NCBI RefSeq assembly: GCF_029319185.1
Contig: NZ_CP119754.1
Location: 868,001-932,000, forward strand
Length of the DNA stretch: 64,000 nucleotides
Origin: Superficieibacter sp. HKU1
GTDB taxonomy: Bacteria; Pseudomonadota; Gammaproteobacteria; Enterobacterales; Enterobacteriaceae
Reading direction: 5' to 3'
The translations under genes and the position numbers were made by a program. This document shows positions 1 to 9,949 of the stretch, one piece after another; within the stretch, counting starts at the first letter, position 1; each line of letters opens with the position of its first letter. Below the pieces are notes generated by a model, which did no database searches, was not told the origin of the DNA, and saw nothing but the letters and a program-made list of their open reading frames with translations.

Positions 1-330
1 GGGGGCGACGCTTACCTGGCCTGGCACAATGCGCTATACGCCACCGGAAAAGTGGAGGGCGATCTGACGGAACAGGAGATCCTGACCAGCGCGGAACGCT
101 ATTTGACGGCGGAGCAGATCGCGGCAGTGAAACAGATGCACGATAGCGGAACGATACATGATGCGCTGATGGTCAACCGTGCGCTGGCACAGCATATGGG
201 CTTTACCGGCACGCCAGCGTTTGTCGTGATGCCGCAGGCAAAAAATCCGCATATAAAACAAATTACCGTTATTCCGGGCAGTACTTCGCAGGATATGCTG
301 CTGATGGCAGTTCAGAAAGCGAAAGGCTAA
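1..330 (+). CDS. DsbA-like thiol:disulfide oxidoreductase, C-terminal part (5' end outside window)
   Basis: The reading frame is open from base 1 and ends at TAA 328-330, so only about 109 C-terminal residues are present. The fragment has a helical region followed by FTGTPAFVV, the cis-proline strand of the thioredoxin/DsbA fold, and a C-terminal helix ending KAKG. The CXXC active site must lie upstream of the window and cannot be checked. Family members are periplasmic enzymes that oxidise or isomerise disulfides in exported proteins. In Salmonella a DsbA-like gene (bcfH) belongs to a fimbrial cluster in this part of the chromosome, so a role in fimbrial or exported protein folding is plausible but inferred. 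A GC-rich hairpin follows at 338-358. Confidence 0.75.
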   Translation, partial: GGDAYLAWHNALYATGKVEGDLTEQEILTSAERYLTAEQIAAVKQMHDSGTIHDALMVNRALAQHMGFTGTPAFVVMPQAKNPHIKQITVIPGSTSQDMLLMAVQKAKG

Positions 331-337
331 CGGGCAG

Positions 338-358
338 GGGAAGCCGGAGCGGCTTCCC
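338..358 (+). terminator. GC-rich hairpin after the DsbA-like gene
   Basis: GGGAAGCC (338-345) and GGCTTCCC (351-358) form an 8-bp stem with a 5-base loop, 8 bases after the stop codon. No T run follows, so it may be a Rho-independent end of reduced strength or an mRNA-stabilising hairpin. Confidence 0.45.
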
Positions 359-443
359 GGCGTAACATTGCAGGCATCATCCTGTCACCAGCGAGTTGAT
401 GATATGAATGATACCGGGCTGATACAACGGAGTGTCATGTATT

Positions 444-731
444 ATGAATATCAGGCTATTAACGTCAGGCGTTCTCTTTTTTTTCCTGGGTATTTTAGCG
501 AATGACGCCAGCGCTGACGGGCAGCTTAACTTTAAAGGCGCAGTGATTGAGTCCGGCTGCTGGCATGAATCCAGTCTGCCAATGATCCTCTGCCAGAAAA
601 GAAATATCATTGAGCGTCATATTATTATCGAAAACCTGAGCACCAGTATCACCTCGCCTAACGTCAGGATTGAACACACTTTCCTTGATGAGGATAAGCA
701 GCTGACGTTATTGCGTATCATTTATGACTAA
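444..731 (+). CDS. Small exported protein of unknown function, pilin-like N-terminus
   Basis: This is a 95-residue protein. I chose ATG 444, which has CGGAG at 428-432, over an upstream GTG at 432 in the same frame. Residues 1 to about 24 form a signal peptide: MNIR, then a hydrophobic stretch LLTSGVLFFFLGILA, then a DASA-type cleavage site. The mature start reads GQLNFKGAVIESGCW, which resembles the first beta strand of type 1-like pilins, including the cysteine that normally forms the pilin disulfide. A second cysteine follows about 12 residues later, much closer than in a true pilin, and the protein is too short for a full pilin fold. It sits between a DsbA-like gene and a chitinase. The function is not known; a fimbria-derived or periplasmic role is a guess from the N-terminus. 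Confidence 0.6.
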   Translation: MNIRLLTSGVLFFFLGILANDASADGQLNFKGAVIESGCWHESSLPMILCQKRNIIERHIIIENLSTSITSPNVRIEHTFLDEDKQLTLLRIIYD

Positions 732-754
732 CGATAGTTAAATTATGCCTTTCA

Positions 755-776
755 GGCAGCTTTCCGGCTGCCTTAT
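755..776 (+). terminator. Probable weak terminator after the small exported protein gene
   Basis: GGCAGC (755-760) and GCTGCC (767-772) pair around a 6-base loop, followed by TTATTTAT. It separates the small gene from the chitinase gene. Confidence 0.5.
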
Positions 777-919
777 TTATATCAGCACACCTCTCATTCT
801 CATATCAAACGCGTCGGCGATAATTTGTGTTGCTTTGTGATTAGCCATCGATCCTGTGTTACCGGATGATTTACCGCGGACATTAAACCGCAATCCATTC
901 ACATTAAAAGGATATTAAC

Positions 920-3103
920 ATGGCAAAAAGTAAATTAATTAAAAGCGATACGCTGACGGAAACCAGCAATGCCGCTGACGGTTTTAACCCGGCTAAAGAT
1001 GACAGCAAACTTAGCTACACTTCTGCTCGTGTCGCCAAACCGGTTTATAACCAGTACAAAGCCGACAGCAAAAAACCAAAAGTTTTCGGTTATTTTACCG
1101 ACTGGTCCCAGTACGATTCCCGTTTACAGGGTGATGATATTCCTAAAAACCGTGGCCGCGGCTATGACCTGGCCAATGTGTCTCCTACGGCTTACGACAA
1201 AATTATCGCGGGCTTTGTGGGTATTGTTGGTTTTCATAAAATTGATGGCGAATCACGCGACGTGGTCGCGGAAGCGGCCGAGCTGTGCGGCAAAGTGAAA
1301 TATGAGCCGACCTTCCTCGATCCGTGGGGCGATTTCCAGAGCTATGTTAACCTGGGCTTTGACGTCAGCGGCTGGGATGTCGATCCGAAGACCGTGACGC
1401 AGGCGAATACCAAGGGCTTCCTTGGCGCGCTGCGCGACCTGCAGGCGAAAGCGAAAAAACAGGGCCACAACCTTGAGCTGTCCATGAGCATCGGCGGCTG
1501 GACCATGAGTAACGGCTTCCACGAAACGGCATCGAAAGATTCCTCGCGTAAAATCTTCGCCAAAGGGCTGGTGAAACTGTTCAAACAGTTCCCGATGTTC
1601 AGCGGCGTGGACCTGGACTGGGAATACCCGAACGATGAAGCGGCAGGCAACCCGTACGGCCCGGAAGACGGCGCTAACTTTGCCCTGCTGATCGCCGAAG
1701 TGCGTAAGCAGCTGGATGCCGCAGGCCGCAGCGATGTGAAAATCTCTATTGCCGCCTCCGCTGTGGTGCAGAAGCTGCAATTTATCGATCTTAAGACGAT
1801 GATGAATGCCGGTATGGATTACATCAACGTCATGACTTACGACTTCTTTGGCACCCCGTGGGCAGAAACGCTGGCGCATCATACCAACCTGAAAGCGCTG
1901 ACCGCAGGCGGCTGGTCCGTTGAAACCATCGTTGATTATCTGCTGGCGGAAGGCTTCCCGGCTGAGCGTATCAACATCGGCTATGCAGGTTATACCCGTA
2001 ACGGCCGCAACACCGAAATCACCAGCTTCTCGCCGCTGGAAGGGACCTATAACCCGGGTAAAAAACTGGCCAATGGCGAGTATGAAACCACCACCGGCTC
2101 GTTTGAATCCGGCACTACCGAATGGTACGACGTGATTTATAACTATCTGGACCTGGAAACCCAGAAAGGGCGTAACGGCTTTAACGTTTATACCGACAAG
2201 GTTGCCGATGCTGACTATCTGTACAACCCGGATTCTAAGCTGTTCCTGTCACTGGATACCCCGCGCACGGTGAAAGCGAAGGGCGAGTATGCGGCAAACC
2301 TGGGTCTGGGCGGCGTGTTCACCTGGACGGTAGACCAGGACAACGGCGTGCTGGTTAACGCGGCACGTGAAGGCCTGGGCTATGAAATCAGCAAAGAAGT
2401 GATCGACATGGAGCCGTTCTATTTCGAAGGCATCAACGTTGAAGAACAAGAAGATGAAAAAGAGGACGAGGGCAAAGACGAAGATCAGACTGACGATCAG
2501 CCAGAAGACGACACCGTACCGACAGTAAACCACGCACCTAAAGCAGCCATTGAACTGCTGGTGGTCGGCGGTTCCCGCGTCCGTCTTTCCGGTGCGAAAT
2601 CATCTGATGAAGACAATGATGTTCTGCGCTATAGCTGGGGTGTGCCTGCGGATATTACGGTTGAAGACAAAACGGCGGAAGTCATCGAGTTTACCGTGCC
2701 GAAAGTATCCGTAGATACCGACTTTATCTTTACCTTGTTCGTGCGCGACAGCAATGGCGAGCCGTCAACGCAACAGCGTTTCGTGCTTTCTGTTGTTCCC
2801 GCATCTTCTGCAGTAAATCCTGACGAAGATGACGACTACGACGATGGTGAGGAAGATGAAGAACATGACGACATGGAAGATGATGACGTCGCACCGCAGC
2901 CAGAAGATGATGCCGTCCAGCCCGATGAGAACGCTCCTCACCCGTGGTGGAATGCCACTACCATTTATGGTGCAAACTGGGGTTCCTTCGAGATTGTTAG
3001 CTGGAAAGGCCATAACTACCAGGTCAAATGGTGGAGCTGTGGCGATCAGCCGGATGAAAACTGCAGCCAGGGCAGTGTCTGGACCGATCTTGGTGCTTAT
3101 TAA
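920..3103 (+). CDS. GH18 chitinase with acidic linkers, PKD-like domain and C-terminal chitin-binding domain
   Basis: This 727-residue protein hydrolyses chitin or related GlcNAc polymers. A GH18 domain covers about residues 53-485. The catalytic line SGVDLDWE places D231, D233 and the proton donor E235, with the usual first Asp of DGxDxDxE replaced by Ser. The second family motif MTYDFFG follows, and GGVFTWTVDQDN closes the barrel. Two very acidic linkers (about 507-533 and 633-660) flank a PKD/Ig-like domain. The C-terminus (about 675-727) has the YQVKWW pattern of carbohydrate-binding family 5/12. No cleavable signal peptide is visible: the start MAKSKLIKSDTLTE is polar. Export would therefore need a non-Sec route or lysis. 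Salmonella has a chitinase gene in this part of the chromosome. It has its own terminator, so it is probably monocistronic. Confidence 0.92.
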   Translation: MAKSKLIKSDTLTETSNAADGFNPAKDDSKLSYTSARVAKPVYNQYKADSKKPKVFGYFTDWSQYDSRLQGDDIPKNRGRGYDLANVSPTAYDKIIAGFVGIVGFHKIDGESRDVVAEAAELCGKVKYEPTFLDPWGDFQSYVNLGFDVSGWDVDPKTVTQANTKGFLGALRDLQAKAKKQGHNLELSMSIGGWTMSNGFHETASKDSSRKIFAKGLVKLFKQFPMFSGVDLDWEYPNDEAAGNPYGPEDGANFALLIAEVRKQLDAAGRSDVKISIAASAVVQKLQFIDLKTMMNAGMDYINVMTYDFFGTPWAETLAHHTNLKALTAGGWSVETIVDYLLAEGFPAERINIGYAGYTRNGRNTEITSFSPLEGTYNPGKKLANGEYETTTGSFESGTTEWYDVIYNYLDLETQKGRNGFNVYTDKVADADYLYNPDSKLFLSLDTPRTVKAKGEYAANLGLGGVFTWTVDQDNGVLVNAAREGLGYEISKEVIDMEPFYFEGINVEEQEDEKEDEGKDEDQTDDQPEDDTVPTVNHAPKAAIELLVVGGSRVRLSGAKSSDEDNDVLRYSWGVPADITVEDKTAEVIEFTVPKVSVDTDFIFTLFVRDSNGEPSTQQRFVLSVVPASSAVNPDEDDDYDDGEEDEEHDDMEDDDVAPQPEDDAVQPDENAPHPWWNATTIYGANWGSFEIVSWKGHNYQVKWWSCGDQPDENCSQGSVWTDLGAY

Positions 3104-3120
3104 TCTGTAAATGAAAGTCA

Positions 3121-3147
3121 GGCCCCGGAGCAATCCGGGGCCTTTTT
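3121..3147 (+). terminator. Rho-independent terminator of the chitinase gene
   Basis: GGCCCCGGA (3121-3129) and TCCGGGGCC (3134-3142) form a perfect 9-bp stem with a GCAA loop, followed by TTTTT. Confidence 0.92.
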
Positions 3148-3200
3148 GTCGTTGGTTCATCCTGCCAGCAAATGCGCAAGCTGACGCTATTACGCGCATA

Positions 3201-3227
3201 AAAAAACCCGCCATTCAGCGGGTTTTT
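3201..3227 (-). terminator. Rho-independent terminator of rpsT
   Basis: On the minus strand AAAACCCGC and GCGGGTTTT form a stem around TGAATG and run into seven T residues, about 25 bases after the rpsT stop. The plus-strand reading also ends in a T run, so it may act both ways. Confidence 0.9.
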
Positions 3228-3251
3228 CACAAAGCGACAACAAGCAGGCGA

Positions 3252-3591
<340 letters not shown>

Positions 3592-3843
3592 TGGATTTGT
3601 GCAAATAAGCGCCGTTATTATAGCGACGCTCGTTACGTAGTGATGGCGCAGGATTCTACCAGCTTGTGCGGCGTGAATACAGCTTTTCTGCCATAAAATT
3701 CGCACCCTGACGACAGATTTTCCTGTATGTCGCCGTAAGGTTGATGAAATCCCTCAACCTTTCTGCTTCAGGATGTAATCGCGGGTTAACGTCGCCTCCT
3801 GTACAAGGTATAATCCGACGATTTTCACTGTTTTGAGCCAGAG

Positions 3844-4782
3844 ATGAAGCTGATACGCGGCATACATAACCTCAGCCAGGCCCCGCGCGGGTGTGTGCTA
3901 ACCATTGGTAATTTCGACGGTGTGCATCGCGGACACCAGGCGTTGCTGAAAAACCTCCTTGCCGAGGGGAAAGCGCGCAGGCTTCCGGTAGTGGTGATGA
4001 TTTTTGAGCCGCAGCCGCTGGAACTGTTTGCCGCTGATAAAGCGCCCGCCCGCCTGACGCGGCTGCGTGAAAAACTGCGCTATCTGGCGGAGTGCGGGGT
4101 GGATTACGTGCTCTGCCTGCGCTTTGACCGCCGCTTTGCTGCCCTGACCGCGCAGGCGTTTATCAGCGATCTGCTGGTTGACCGTCTGGGCGTGAAGTTT
4201 CTCGCCGTGGGCGATGATTTCCGCTTTGGCGCTGGTCGGCAGGGCGATTTCTTGTTATTACAGAAGGCTGGCGCGGAGTTTGCCTTCGACGTCACCAGCA
4301 CCCAGACCTTCTGTGACGATGGCGTGCGTATCAGCAGCACTGCCGTGCGGCAGGCGCTGGCCGCCGACGACCTCGATCTTGCTGCCAGCCTGCTGGGGCA
4401 CCCGTTTACGATTTCCGGGCGCGTCGTGCACGGCGATGAACTGGGACGCACCATCGGCTTTCCAACGGCCAACGTGCCGCTGCGCCGTCAGGTTTCCCCG
4501 GTAAAAGGGGTCTACGCGGTTGAGGTCATGGGGCTCGGCGGGCAGCCTTTTTTTGGCGTCGCCAATATTGGCACCCGGCCAACAGTCGCTGGCGTGCGTC
4601 AGCAGCTGGAAGTGCACCTGCTGGACGTTGTAATGGACCTTTACGGTCGCCATATAGATGTGATACTGCGTAAAAAGATACGCAGCGAGCAGCGATTTGC
4701 CTCGCTGGACGAGCTAAAAGCGCAAATCGCGAAAGATGAATTAACCGCCCGTGAGTTTTTTGGGCTATCAAACCCGGCTTAA
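3844..4782 (+). CDS. ribF: Bifunctional riboflavin kinase / FMN adenylyltransferase (FAD synthetase)
   Basis: This 312-residue enzyme phosphorylates riboflavin to FMN and adenylates FMN to FAD in the cytoplasm. The N-terminal adenylyltransferase domain shows the nucleotidyltransferase line TIGNFDGVHRGHQ (about residues 20-32). The C-terminal kinase domain has GRTIGFPTANV (about residues 200-210), the ATP/flavin loop with its PTAN motif, and continues VYAVEV and GVANIGTRPT. Length matches E. coli RibF. It is the first gene of the ribF-ileS-lspA-fkpB-ispH cluster, with ileS beginning 33 bases downstream. Confidence 0.97.
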   Translation: MKLIRGIHNLSQAPRGCVLTIGNFDGVHRGHQALLKNLLAEGKARRLPVVVMIFEPQPLELFAADKAPARLTRLREKLRYLAECGVDYVLCLRFDRRFAALTAQAFISDLLVDRLGVKFLAVGDDFRFGAGRQGDFLLLQKAGAEFAFDVTSTQTFCDDGVRISSTAVRQALAADDLDLAASLLGHPFTISGRVVHGDELGRTIGFPTANVPLRRQVSPVKGVYAVEVMGLGGQPFFGVANIGTRPTVAGVRQQLEVHLLDVVMDLYGRHIDVILRKKIRSEQRFASLDELKAQIAKDELTAREFFGLSNPA

Positions 4783-4815
4783 CGCCTGAGTGATAAATAC
4801 GGAAACGAGAATCTG

Positions 4816-7632
4816 ATGAGTGACTTTAAATCAACCCTGAATTTGCCGGAAACAGGGTTCCCGATGCGTGGCGACCTCGCCAAACGCGAACCGGGAATGC
4901 TGGCGCGTTGGACCGATGATGACCTGTACGGCATCATCCGTGCAGCCAAAAAGGGCAAAAAAACCTTCATTCTGCATGATGGCCCTCCTTATGCGAATGG
5001 CAGCATTCATATAGGTCACTCGGTCAACAAGATTCTGAAAGACATTATCGTGAAGTCCAAAGGGCTTTCTGGTTATGACTCTCCGTACGTGCCGGGCTGG
5101 GACTGCCACGGTCTGCCGATCGAGCTGAAAGTGGAGCAGGAATTTGGCAAGCCGGGCGAGAAATTCACCGCCGCCGAGTTCCGCGCTAAATGCCGCGAAT
5201 ACGCTGCCTCTCAGGTTGACGGCCAGCGTAAAGACTTTATCCGTCTGGGCGTGTTGGGCGACTGGTCGCATCCGTATCTGACGATGGACTTCAAAACCGA
5301 AGCCAACATCATTCGCGCGCTGGGCAAAATCATCGGTAACGGCCACCTGCATAAAGGTGCCAAGCCGGTACACTGGTGCGTGGATTGCCGTTCCGCGCTG
5401 GCGGAAGCGGAAGTCGAGTATTATGACAAAACCTCGCCATCCATTGACGTTGCTTTCCAGGCTGTCGATCAGGATGCGATTCAGGCGAAATTTGGCCTGC
5501 CGGGCGTTAGCGGGCCGATCTCGCTGGTGATCTGGACCACCACACCGTGGACCCTGCCAGCTAACCGCGCCATCTCCCTGTCGCCTGAGTTTGACTACGC
5601 GCTGGTGCAGATCGACGGTCAGGCGCTGATTCTGGCGAAAGACCTCGTCGCAAGCGTGATGCAGCGCATCGGCATTGCGGATCACACCATTCTCGGCACC
5701 GTAAAAGGCTCCGAACTGGAGCTGATGCGCTTTACCCATCCGTTTATGGGCTTCGACGTACCAGCCATTCTGGGCGATCACGTGACCCTGGATGCCGGTA
5801 CCGGCGCAGTGCATACCGCCGGTGGTCATGGTCCTGACGACTACACCATCAGCCAGAAATACGGTCTGGAAATCGCTAACCCGGTTGGCCCGGACGGCGC
5901 GTATCTGCCGGGAACGTATCCGGGACTGGACGGCGTTAACGTCTTCAAAGCGAACGACCTGATTGTTGAACTGCTGCGTGAAAAAGGCGCGCTGCTGCAC
6001 GTTGAAAAAATGCAGCACAGCTATCCGTGCTGCTGGCGTCACAAAACGCCGATCATCTTCCGCGCTACGCCGCAGTGGTTCGTCAGCATGGATCAAAAAG
6101 GTCTGCGCGCGCAGTCGCTCTCAGAAATCAAAGGCGTGCAGTGGATCCCGGACTGGGGCCAGGCGCGTATCGAATCAATGGTTGCCAACCGTCCTGACTG
6201 GTGTATCTCCCGTCAGCGTACCTGGGGCGTGCCGATGTCGCTGTTCGTGCATAAAGACACCGAAGAGCTGCACCCGCGGACCCTCGAACTGATGGAAGAG
6301 GTGGCGAAGCGCGTTGAAGTGGACGGCATCCAGGCATGGTGGGATCTCGACAGCCGCGACATCCTCGGTGACGATGCCGACAACTATGTCAAAGTGCCGG
6401 ATACCCTCGACGTGTGGTTCGACTCCGGGTCTACCCATTCCTCAGTGGTTGACGTGCGTCCGGAATTTGCCGGTCATGCGGCGGATATGTATCTGGAAGG
6501 CTCCGACCAGCATCGCGGCTGGTTTATGTCCTCGCTGATGATCTCCACGGCGATGAAAGGCAAAGCGCCGTATCGCCAGGTGCTGACTCACGGCTTTACC
6601 GTCGATGGTCAGGGCCGCAAGATGTCCAAGTCGATTGGCAACACCGTGTCGCCGCAGGACGTAATGAACAAACTGGGCGCGGATATCCTGCGTCTGTGGG
6701 TGGCATCTACCGACTACACCGGCGAGATGGCGGTCTCTGATGAGATCCTCAAACGCGCCGCCGACAGCTATCGTCGTATCCGTAACACCGCGCGCTTCCT
6801 GCTGGCGAACCTGAATGGTTTCGATCCGGCGAAAGACATGGTGAAACCGGAAGAGATGGTGGTGCTGGATCGCTGGGCCGTCGGCTGTGCGAAAGCCGCG
6901 CAGGAAGAGATCCTCAAAGCCTATGAAAGCTACGATTTCCACGAAGTAGTACAGCGCCTGATGCGCTTCTGCTCCGTCGAAATGGGCTCGTTCTACCTCG
7001 ACATCATCAAAGACCGCCAGTACACCGCGAAAGCGGACAGCGTGGCGCGTCGTAGCTGCCAGACCGCGCTGTACCATATCGCGGAAGCGCTGGTGCGCTG
7101 GATGGCACCGATCATGTCCTTCACCGCGGATGAGATCTGGGGCTACCTGCCGGGCGAACGTGAACAGTACGTCTTTACCGGTGAGTGGTACGAGGGGCTG
7201 TTCGGCCTCGCGGAAACCGAAGCGATGAACGATGCCTTCTGGGATGAGCTGCTGAAAGTGCGCGGCGAAGTGAACAAGGTTATCGAACAGGCGCGCGCCG
7301 ACAAAAAAGTGGGCGGTTCACTGGAAGCGACGGTCACGCTGTTTGCTGAACCTGAACTGGCGGCTAAACTGGTGGCGCTGGGCGACGAATTACGATTTGT
7401 CCTGTTGACCTCCGGGGCGCAGGTCGCTGATTATGCGAGCGCGCCTGCTGATGCCCAGCAGAGCGAGCTGCTCAAGGGGCTGAAAGTCTCGCTGAGCAAA
7501 GCCGACGGTGAGAAATGCCCGCGCTGCTGGCATTACACTCAGGACATCGGTAAGGTGGCGGAACACGCAGAAATTTGCGGACGCTGTGTAGTCAACGTCG
7601 CCGGTGACGGCGAAAAACGTAAGTTCGCCTGA
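4816..7632 (+). CDS. ileS: Isoleucyl-tRNA synthetase
   Basis: This 938-residue class I aminoacyl-tRNA synthetase charges tRNA-Ile and edits misactivated valine. Visible hallmarks are the HIGH motif in [16 protein letters not shown] near residue 64, the editing insertion between about residues 200 and 400 ([13 protein letters not shown] and [14 protein letters not shown]), KMSKS in [10 protein letters not shown] near residue 604, and a C-terminal zinc site CPRCWH...CGRC. The stop codon TGA (7630-7632) shares its A with the lspA ATG, so the two genes are translationally coupled. The length equals that of E. coli IleS. The N-terminus [20 protein letters not shown] supports the chosen ATG. Confidence 0.99.
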   Translation: MSDFKSTLNLPETGFPMRGDLAKREPGMLARWTDDDLYGIIRAAKKGKKTFILHDGPPYANGSIHIGHSVNKILKDIIVKSKGLSGYDSPYVPGWDCHGLPIELKVEQEFGKPGEKFTAAEFRAKCREYAASQVDGQRKDFIRLGVLGDWSHPYLTMDFKTEANIIRALGKIIGNGHLHKGAKPVHWCVDCRSALAEAEVEYYDKTSPSIDVAFQAVDQDAIQAKFGLPGVSGPISLVIWTTTPWTLPANRAISLSPEFDYALVQIDGQALILAKDLVASVMQRIGIADHTILGTVKGSELELMRFTHPFMGFDVPAILGDHVTLDAGTGAVHTAGGHGPDDYTISQKYGLEIANPVGPDGAYLPGTYPGLDGVNVFKANDLIVELLREKGALLHVEKMQHSYPCCWRHKTPIIFRATPQWFVSMDQKGLRAQSLSEIKGVQWIPDWGQARIESMVANRPDWCISRQRTWGVPMSLFVHKDTEELHPRTLELMEEVAKRVEVDGIQAWWDLDSRDILGDDADNYVKVPDTLDVWFDSGSTHSSVVDVRPEFAGHAADMYLEGSDQHRGWFMSSLMISTAMKGKAPYRQVLTHGFTVDGQGRKMSKSIGNTVSPQDVMNKLGADILRLWVASTDYTGEMAVSDEILKRAADSYRRIRNTARFLLANLNGFDPAKDMVKPEEMVVLDRWAVGCAKAAQEEILKAYESYDFHEVVQRLMRFCSVEMGSFYLDIIKDRQYTAKADSVARRSCQTALYHIAEALVRWMAPIMSFTADEIWGYLPGEREQYVFTGEWYEGLFGLAETEAMNDAFWDELLKVRGEVNKVIEQARADKKVGGSLEATVTLFAEPELAAKLVALGDELRFVLLTSGAQVADYASAPADAQQSELLKGLKVSLSKADGEKCPRCWHYTQDIGKVAEHAEICGRCVVNVAGDGEKRKFA

Positions 7633-8132
7633 TGAGTAAACCGATCTTTTCAACAGGGCTACGCTGGCTGTGGCTGGTGGTAGTCGTGCTGATTATCGAT
7701 CTGGGCAGTAAATACCTGATCCTCCAGAACTTTGCTCTGGGGGATACGGTGTCTCTGTTCCCGTCGCTTAATCTGCATTATGCGCGTAACTATGGCGCGG
7801 CGTTTAGTTTTCTGGCGGATAGCGGCGGCTGGCAGCGCTGGTTCTTTGCCGGTATTGCGGTGGGGATCAGCGTGATCCTTGCTGTCATGATGTACCGCAC
7901 AAAGGCCACGCAAAAGCTGAATAACATTGCTTACGCGCTGATTATCGGCGGCGCGCTGGGTAACCTGTTTGACCGCTTATGGCACGGTTTCGTGGTCGAT
8001 ATGATCGACTTTTACGTCGGCAACTGGCACTTCGCGACCTTTAACCTTGCCGACAGCGCGATCTGTATCGGCGCGGCGCTGATTGTGCTGGAAGGCTTTT
8101 TGCCGAAGGCCGCCGCGAAAGAGCGCGCGTAG
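7632..8132 (+). CDS. lspA: Lipoprotein signal peptidase (signal peptidase II)
   Basis: This 166-residue inner-membrane aspartic protease cleaves the signal peptide of diacylglyceryl-modified prolipoproteins. Four hydrophobic membrane segments are seen. The family motifs are [30 protein letters not shown], which carries one catalytic Asp, and [11 protein letters not shown], which carries the second. Its ATG overlaps the ileS stop by one base. The neighbouring fkpB starts about 260 bases later, beyond a cluster of REP palindromes, so the mRNA may be processed between them. Lipoproteins at 25639 and 26630 in this window are expected substrates. Confidence 0.98.
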   Translation: MSKPIFSTGLRWLWLVVVVLIIDLGSKYLILQNFALGDTVSLFPSLNLHYARNYGAAFSFLADSGGWQRWFFAGIAVGISVILAVMMYRTKATQKLNNIAYALIIGGALGNLFDRLWHGFVVDMIDFYVGNWHFATFNLADSAICIGAALIVLEGFLPKAAAKERA

Positions 8133-8139
8133 CGGGTAA

Positions 8140-8310
8140 TGCCGGGTGGCGCTGCGCTTACCCGGCCTGGGGTGTTGTGGATGTGATGCCGGGTGGCGGC
8201 TTCGCCTTACCCGGCCTACGATATTGTGGTTGTAATGTCCGGCGGCGTTGCGTTTATCTGGTCTTTTGTAGGCCCGGTAAGCGCAGCGCCACCGGGCACG
8301 CGGTACTGCC
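8140..8310. repeat. REP/BIME cluster between lspA and fkpB
   Basis: Several palindromic units lie in alternating orientation: GCCGGGTGGCGCTGCGCTTA (from 8143), GCCGGGTGGCGGCTTCGCCT (from 8188), a diverged GTCCGGCGGCGTTGCG (from 8237) and AGGCCCGGTAAGCGCAGCGC (from 8271). Each folds into the imperfect hairpin typical of enterobacterial REP sequences. They stabilise or insulate mRNA and can bind gyrase or IHF in related genomes. Confidence 0.85.
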
Positions 8311-8391
8311 AGGCCAGCGTGGCCGGTACTATCGGTACCCTATAAGCCCGGATCGCCCTGCGTCACCGGCTAAAACAAGTGAGCAATCTGC

Positions 8392-8841
8392 ATGTCTAAA
8401 TCTGTACAGAGCAACAGCGCGGTGCTGGTGCATTTCACGCTGAAGCTGGAAGATGGCTCTACCGCGGAGTCAACCCGTAACAACGGTAAGCCAGCGTTGT
8501 TTCGCCTTGGTGATGCCTCGCTTTCCGAAGGGCTGGAGCAGCATTTGCTGGGCCTGAAGGCCGGGGAGAAAACTGCTTTTTCCCTGGAGCCGGATGCGGC
8601 GTTTGGTATTTCCAGCCCGGATCTCATTCAGTACTTCTCGCGCCGTGAGTTTATGGACGCGGGGGAACCGGAGATCGGGGCGATTATGCTCTTTACCGCT
8701 ATGGATGGCAGTGAAATGCCGGGCGTGATCCGTGAAATTAACGGCGATTCCATCACCGTCGATTTTAATCATCCGCTGGCCGGGCAAACCGTCCATTTTG
8801 ATATTGAAGTACTGGAAATCGATCCGGTACTGGAGGCATAA
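8392..8841 (+). CDS. fkpB: FKBP-type peptidyl-prolyl cis-trans isomerase
   Basis: This 149-residue SlpA-type FKBP isomerises X-Pro bonds. The sequence aligns with E. coli FkpB along its whole length. The FKBP core is split by an insert-in-flap: N-terminal [15 protein letters not shown] and [33 protein letters not shown], and C-terminal [16 protein letters not shown]...[21 protein letters not shown]. There is no signal peptide, so it is cytoplasmic. The stop codon is one base before the ispH ATG, so the two are co-translated. Confidence 0.97.
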   Translation: MSKSVQSNSAVLVHFTLKLEDGSTAESTRNNGKPALFRLGDASLSEGLEQHLLGLKAGEKTAFSLEPDAAFGISSPDLIQYFSRREFMDAGEPEIGAIMLFTAMDGSEMPGVIREINGDSITVDFNHPLAGQTVHFDIEVLEIDPVLEA

Positions 8842-8842
8842 G

Positions 8843-9793
8843 ATGCAGATCCTGTTGGCCAACCCGCGTGGCTTCTGCGCCGGAGTAGACCGCGCTATCA
8901 GCATTGTTGAGAACGCGCTGGTGATTTACGGCGCGCCGATTTATGTGCGTCATGAAGTCGTGCATAACCGCTACGTGGTCGACAGCCTGCGCGAGCGCGG
9001 CGCGATCTTTATCGAGCAAATCAGCGAAGTGCCTGACGGCGCTATTTTGATTTTCTCCGCCCACGGCGTCTCGCAGGCGGTACGTAACGAAGCCAAAAGC
9101 CGCGATCTCACGGTCTTCGACGCGACCTGCCCGCTGGTCACCAAAGTGCATATGGAAGTCGCACGCGCCAGCCGTCGCGGTGAAGAATCTATTCTTATCG
9201 GCCACGCCGGGCACCCGGAAGTGGAAGGCACGATGGGCCAGTACAGCAACCCGGCAGGGGGCATGTATCTGGTTGAGTCGCCAGAGGACGTTGCCACGCT
9301 GAATGTCAAAAACGATGGCAAACTGTCGTTTATGACCCAAACCACGCTCTCGGTGGATGATACCTCCGACGTCATCGACGCACTGCGCGAACGCTTCCCG
9401 AAAATCGTCGGCCCGCGTAAAGATGATATCTGCTACGCCACCACCAACCGTCAGGAAGCGGTGCGCTCGCTGGCGGAACAGGCGGATGTCGTGCTGGTGG
9501 TTGGCTCGAAAAACTCCTCTAACTCCAACCGTCTGGCAGAGCTGGCGCAGCGGATGGGCAAAGCCGCCTATCTGATTGACGATGCTACCGATATCCAGGA
9601 AGAGTGGGTAAAAGACGCCGCCTGCGTCGGCGTCACCGCAGGCGCATCCGCCCCGGACATTCTGGTGCAGAACGTGATTGCCCGCTTGCAGGAACTCGGC
9701 GGCGGCGAAGCCATCCCGCTGGAAGGCCGCGAAGAGAATATCGTCTTTGAAGTCCCGAAAGAACTGCGCGTGGATGTGCGGGAAGTAGAGTAA
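8843..9793 (+). CDS. ispH: 4-hydroxy-3-methylbut-2-enyl diphosphate reductase
   Basis: This 316-residue iron-sulfur enzyme makes IPP and DMAPP in the last step of the MEP isoprenoid pathway. The three cluster cysteines are visible: C12 in GFCAGV, the Cys of DATCPL near residue 96, and the Cys of ICYATTNR near residue 197. Substrate-binding motifs HEVVHN, SAHGVS, GHAGHPE and [12 protein letters not shown] are present. The frame is also open upstream inside fkpB, but ATG 8843 gives the [15 protein letters not shown] start of the family and follows GGAGGCATAAG. It ends the ribF-ispH cluster. Confidence 0.98.
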   Translation: MQILLANPRGFCAGVDRAISIVENALVIYGAPIYVRHEVVHNRYVVDSLRERGAIFIEQISEVPDGAILIFSAHGVSQAVRNEAKSRDLTVFDATCPLVTKVHMEVARASRRGEESILIGHAGHPEVEGTMGQYSNPAGGMYLVESPEDVATLNVKNDGKLSFMTQTTLSVDDTSDVIDALRERFPKIVGPRKDDICYATTNRQEAVRSLAEQADVVLVVGSKNSSNSNRLAELAQRMGKAAYLIDDATDIQEEWVKDAACVGVTAGASAPDILVQNVIARLQELGGGEAIPLEGREENIVFEVPKELRVDVREVE

Positions 9794-9808
9794 GCCTGCC
9801 GTAACTCA

Positions 9809-9839
9809 GCCGGACGCCGCCGTTTTAGCGCCGTCCGGC
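9809..9839. terminator. Hairpin after ispH
   Basis: GCCGGACG (9809-9816) and CGTCCGGC (9832-9839) pair around a 15-base loop. This is a REP-like hairpin at the end of the ispH message, followed by ACTTTCC rather than a long T tract. Confidence 0.5.
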
Positions 9840-9890
9840 ACTTTCCCCCGTAAATGTGATCGCTTCAGCAAAACCGGACGACGCCCGTCA

Positions 9891-9908
9891 AGGTTAATCG
9901 ATTAATCT
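9891..9908. promoter_or_regulatory. Operator of the sugar island, copy 1 (before the cupin isomerase genes)
   Basis: AGGTTAATCGATTAATCT contains the perfect 12-bp palindrome TTAATCGATTAA (9894-9905). The same 18 bases occur at 18522-18539 in the same orientation relative to the gene they precede, and with one mismatch at 18644-18661. LacI-family repressors bind such CG-centred palindromes, so this is the likely site for the regulator encoded at 18682. It lies 42 bases before the first cupin ATG. Confidence 0.8.
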
Positions 9909-9949
9909 GTTATCCTTTCCCCGCTGTTCTCCTTGGGCCGGAGAAAAAT

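Noticed and set aside
3640..3703. A yaaY gene between rpsT and ribF
   Set aside because: The codons SDGAGFYQL...EYSFSAIK resemble E. coli YaaY, but a stop follows soon after and no proper start is present. The region is better explained as rpsT/ribF promoter DNA.
4831..6096. A 421-codon frame opposite ileS
   Set aside because: Shadow of a highly expressed, GC-rich synthetase gene with no recognisable protein or ribosome site.
8140..8310. A CRISPR-like repeat array
   Set aside because: The repeats are palindromic, alternate in orientation and have irregular spacers. They are REP/BIME units.
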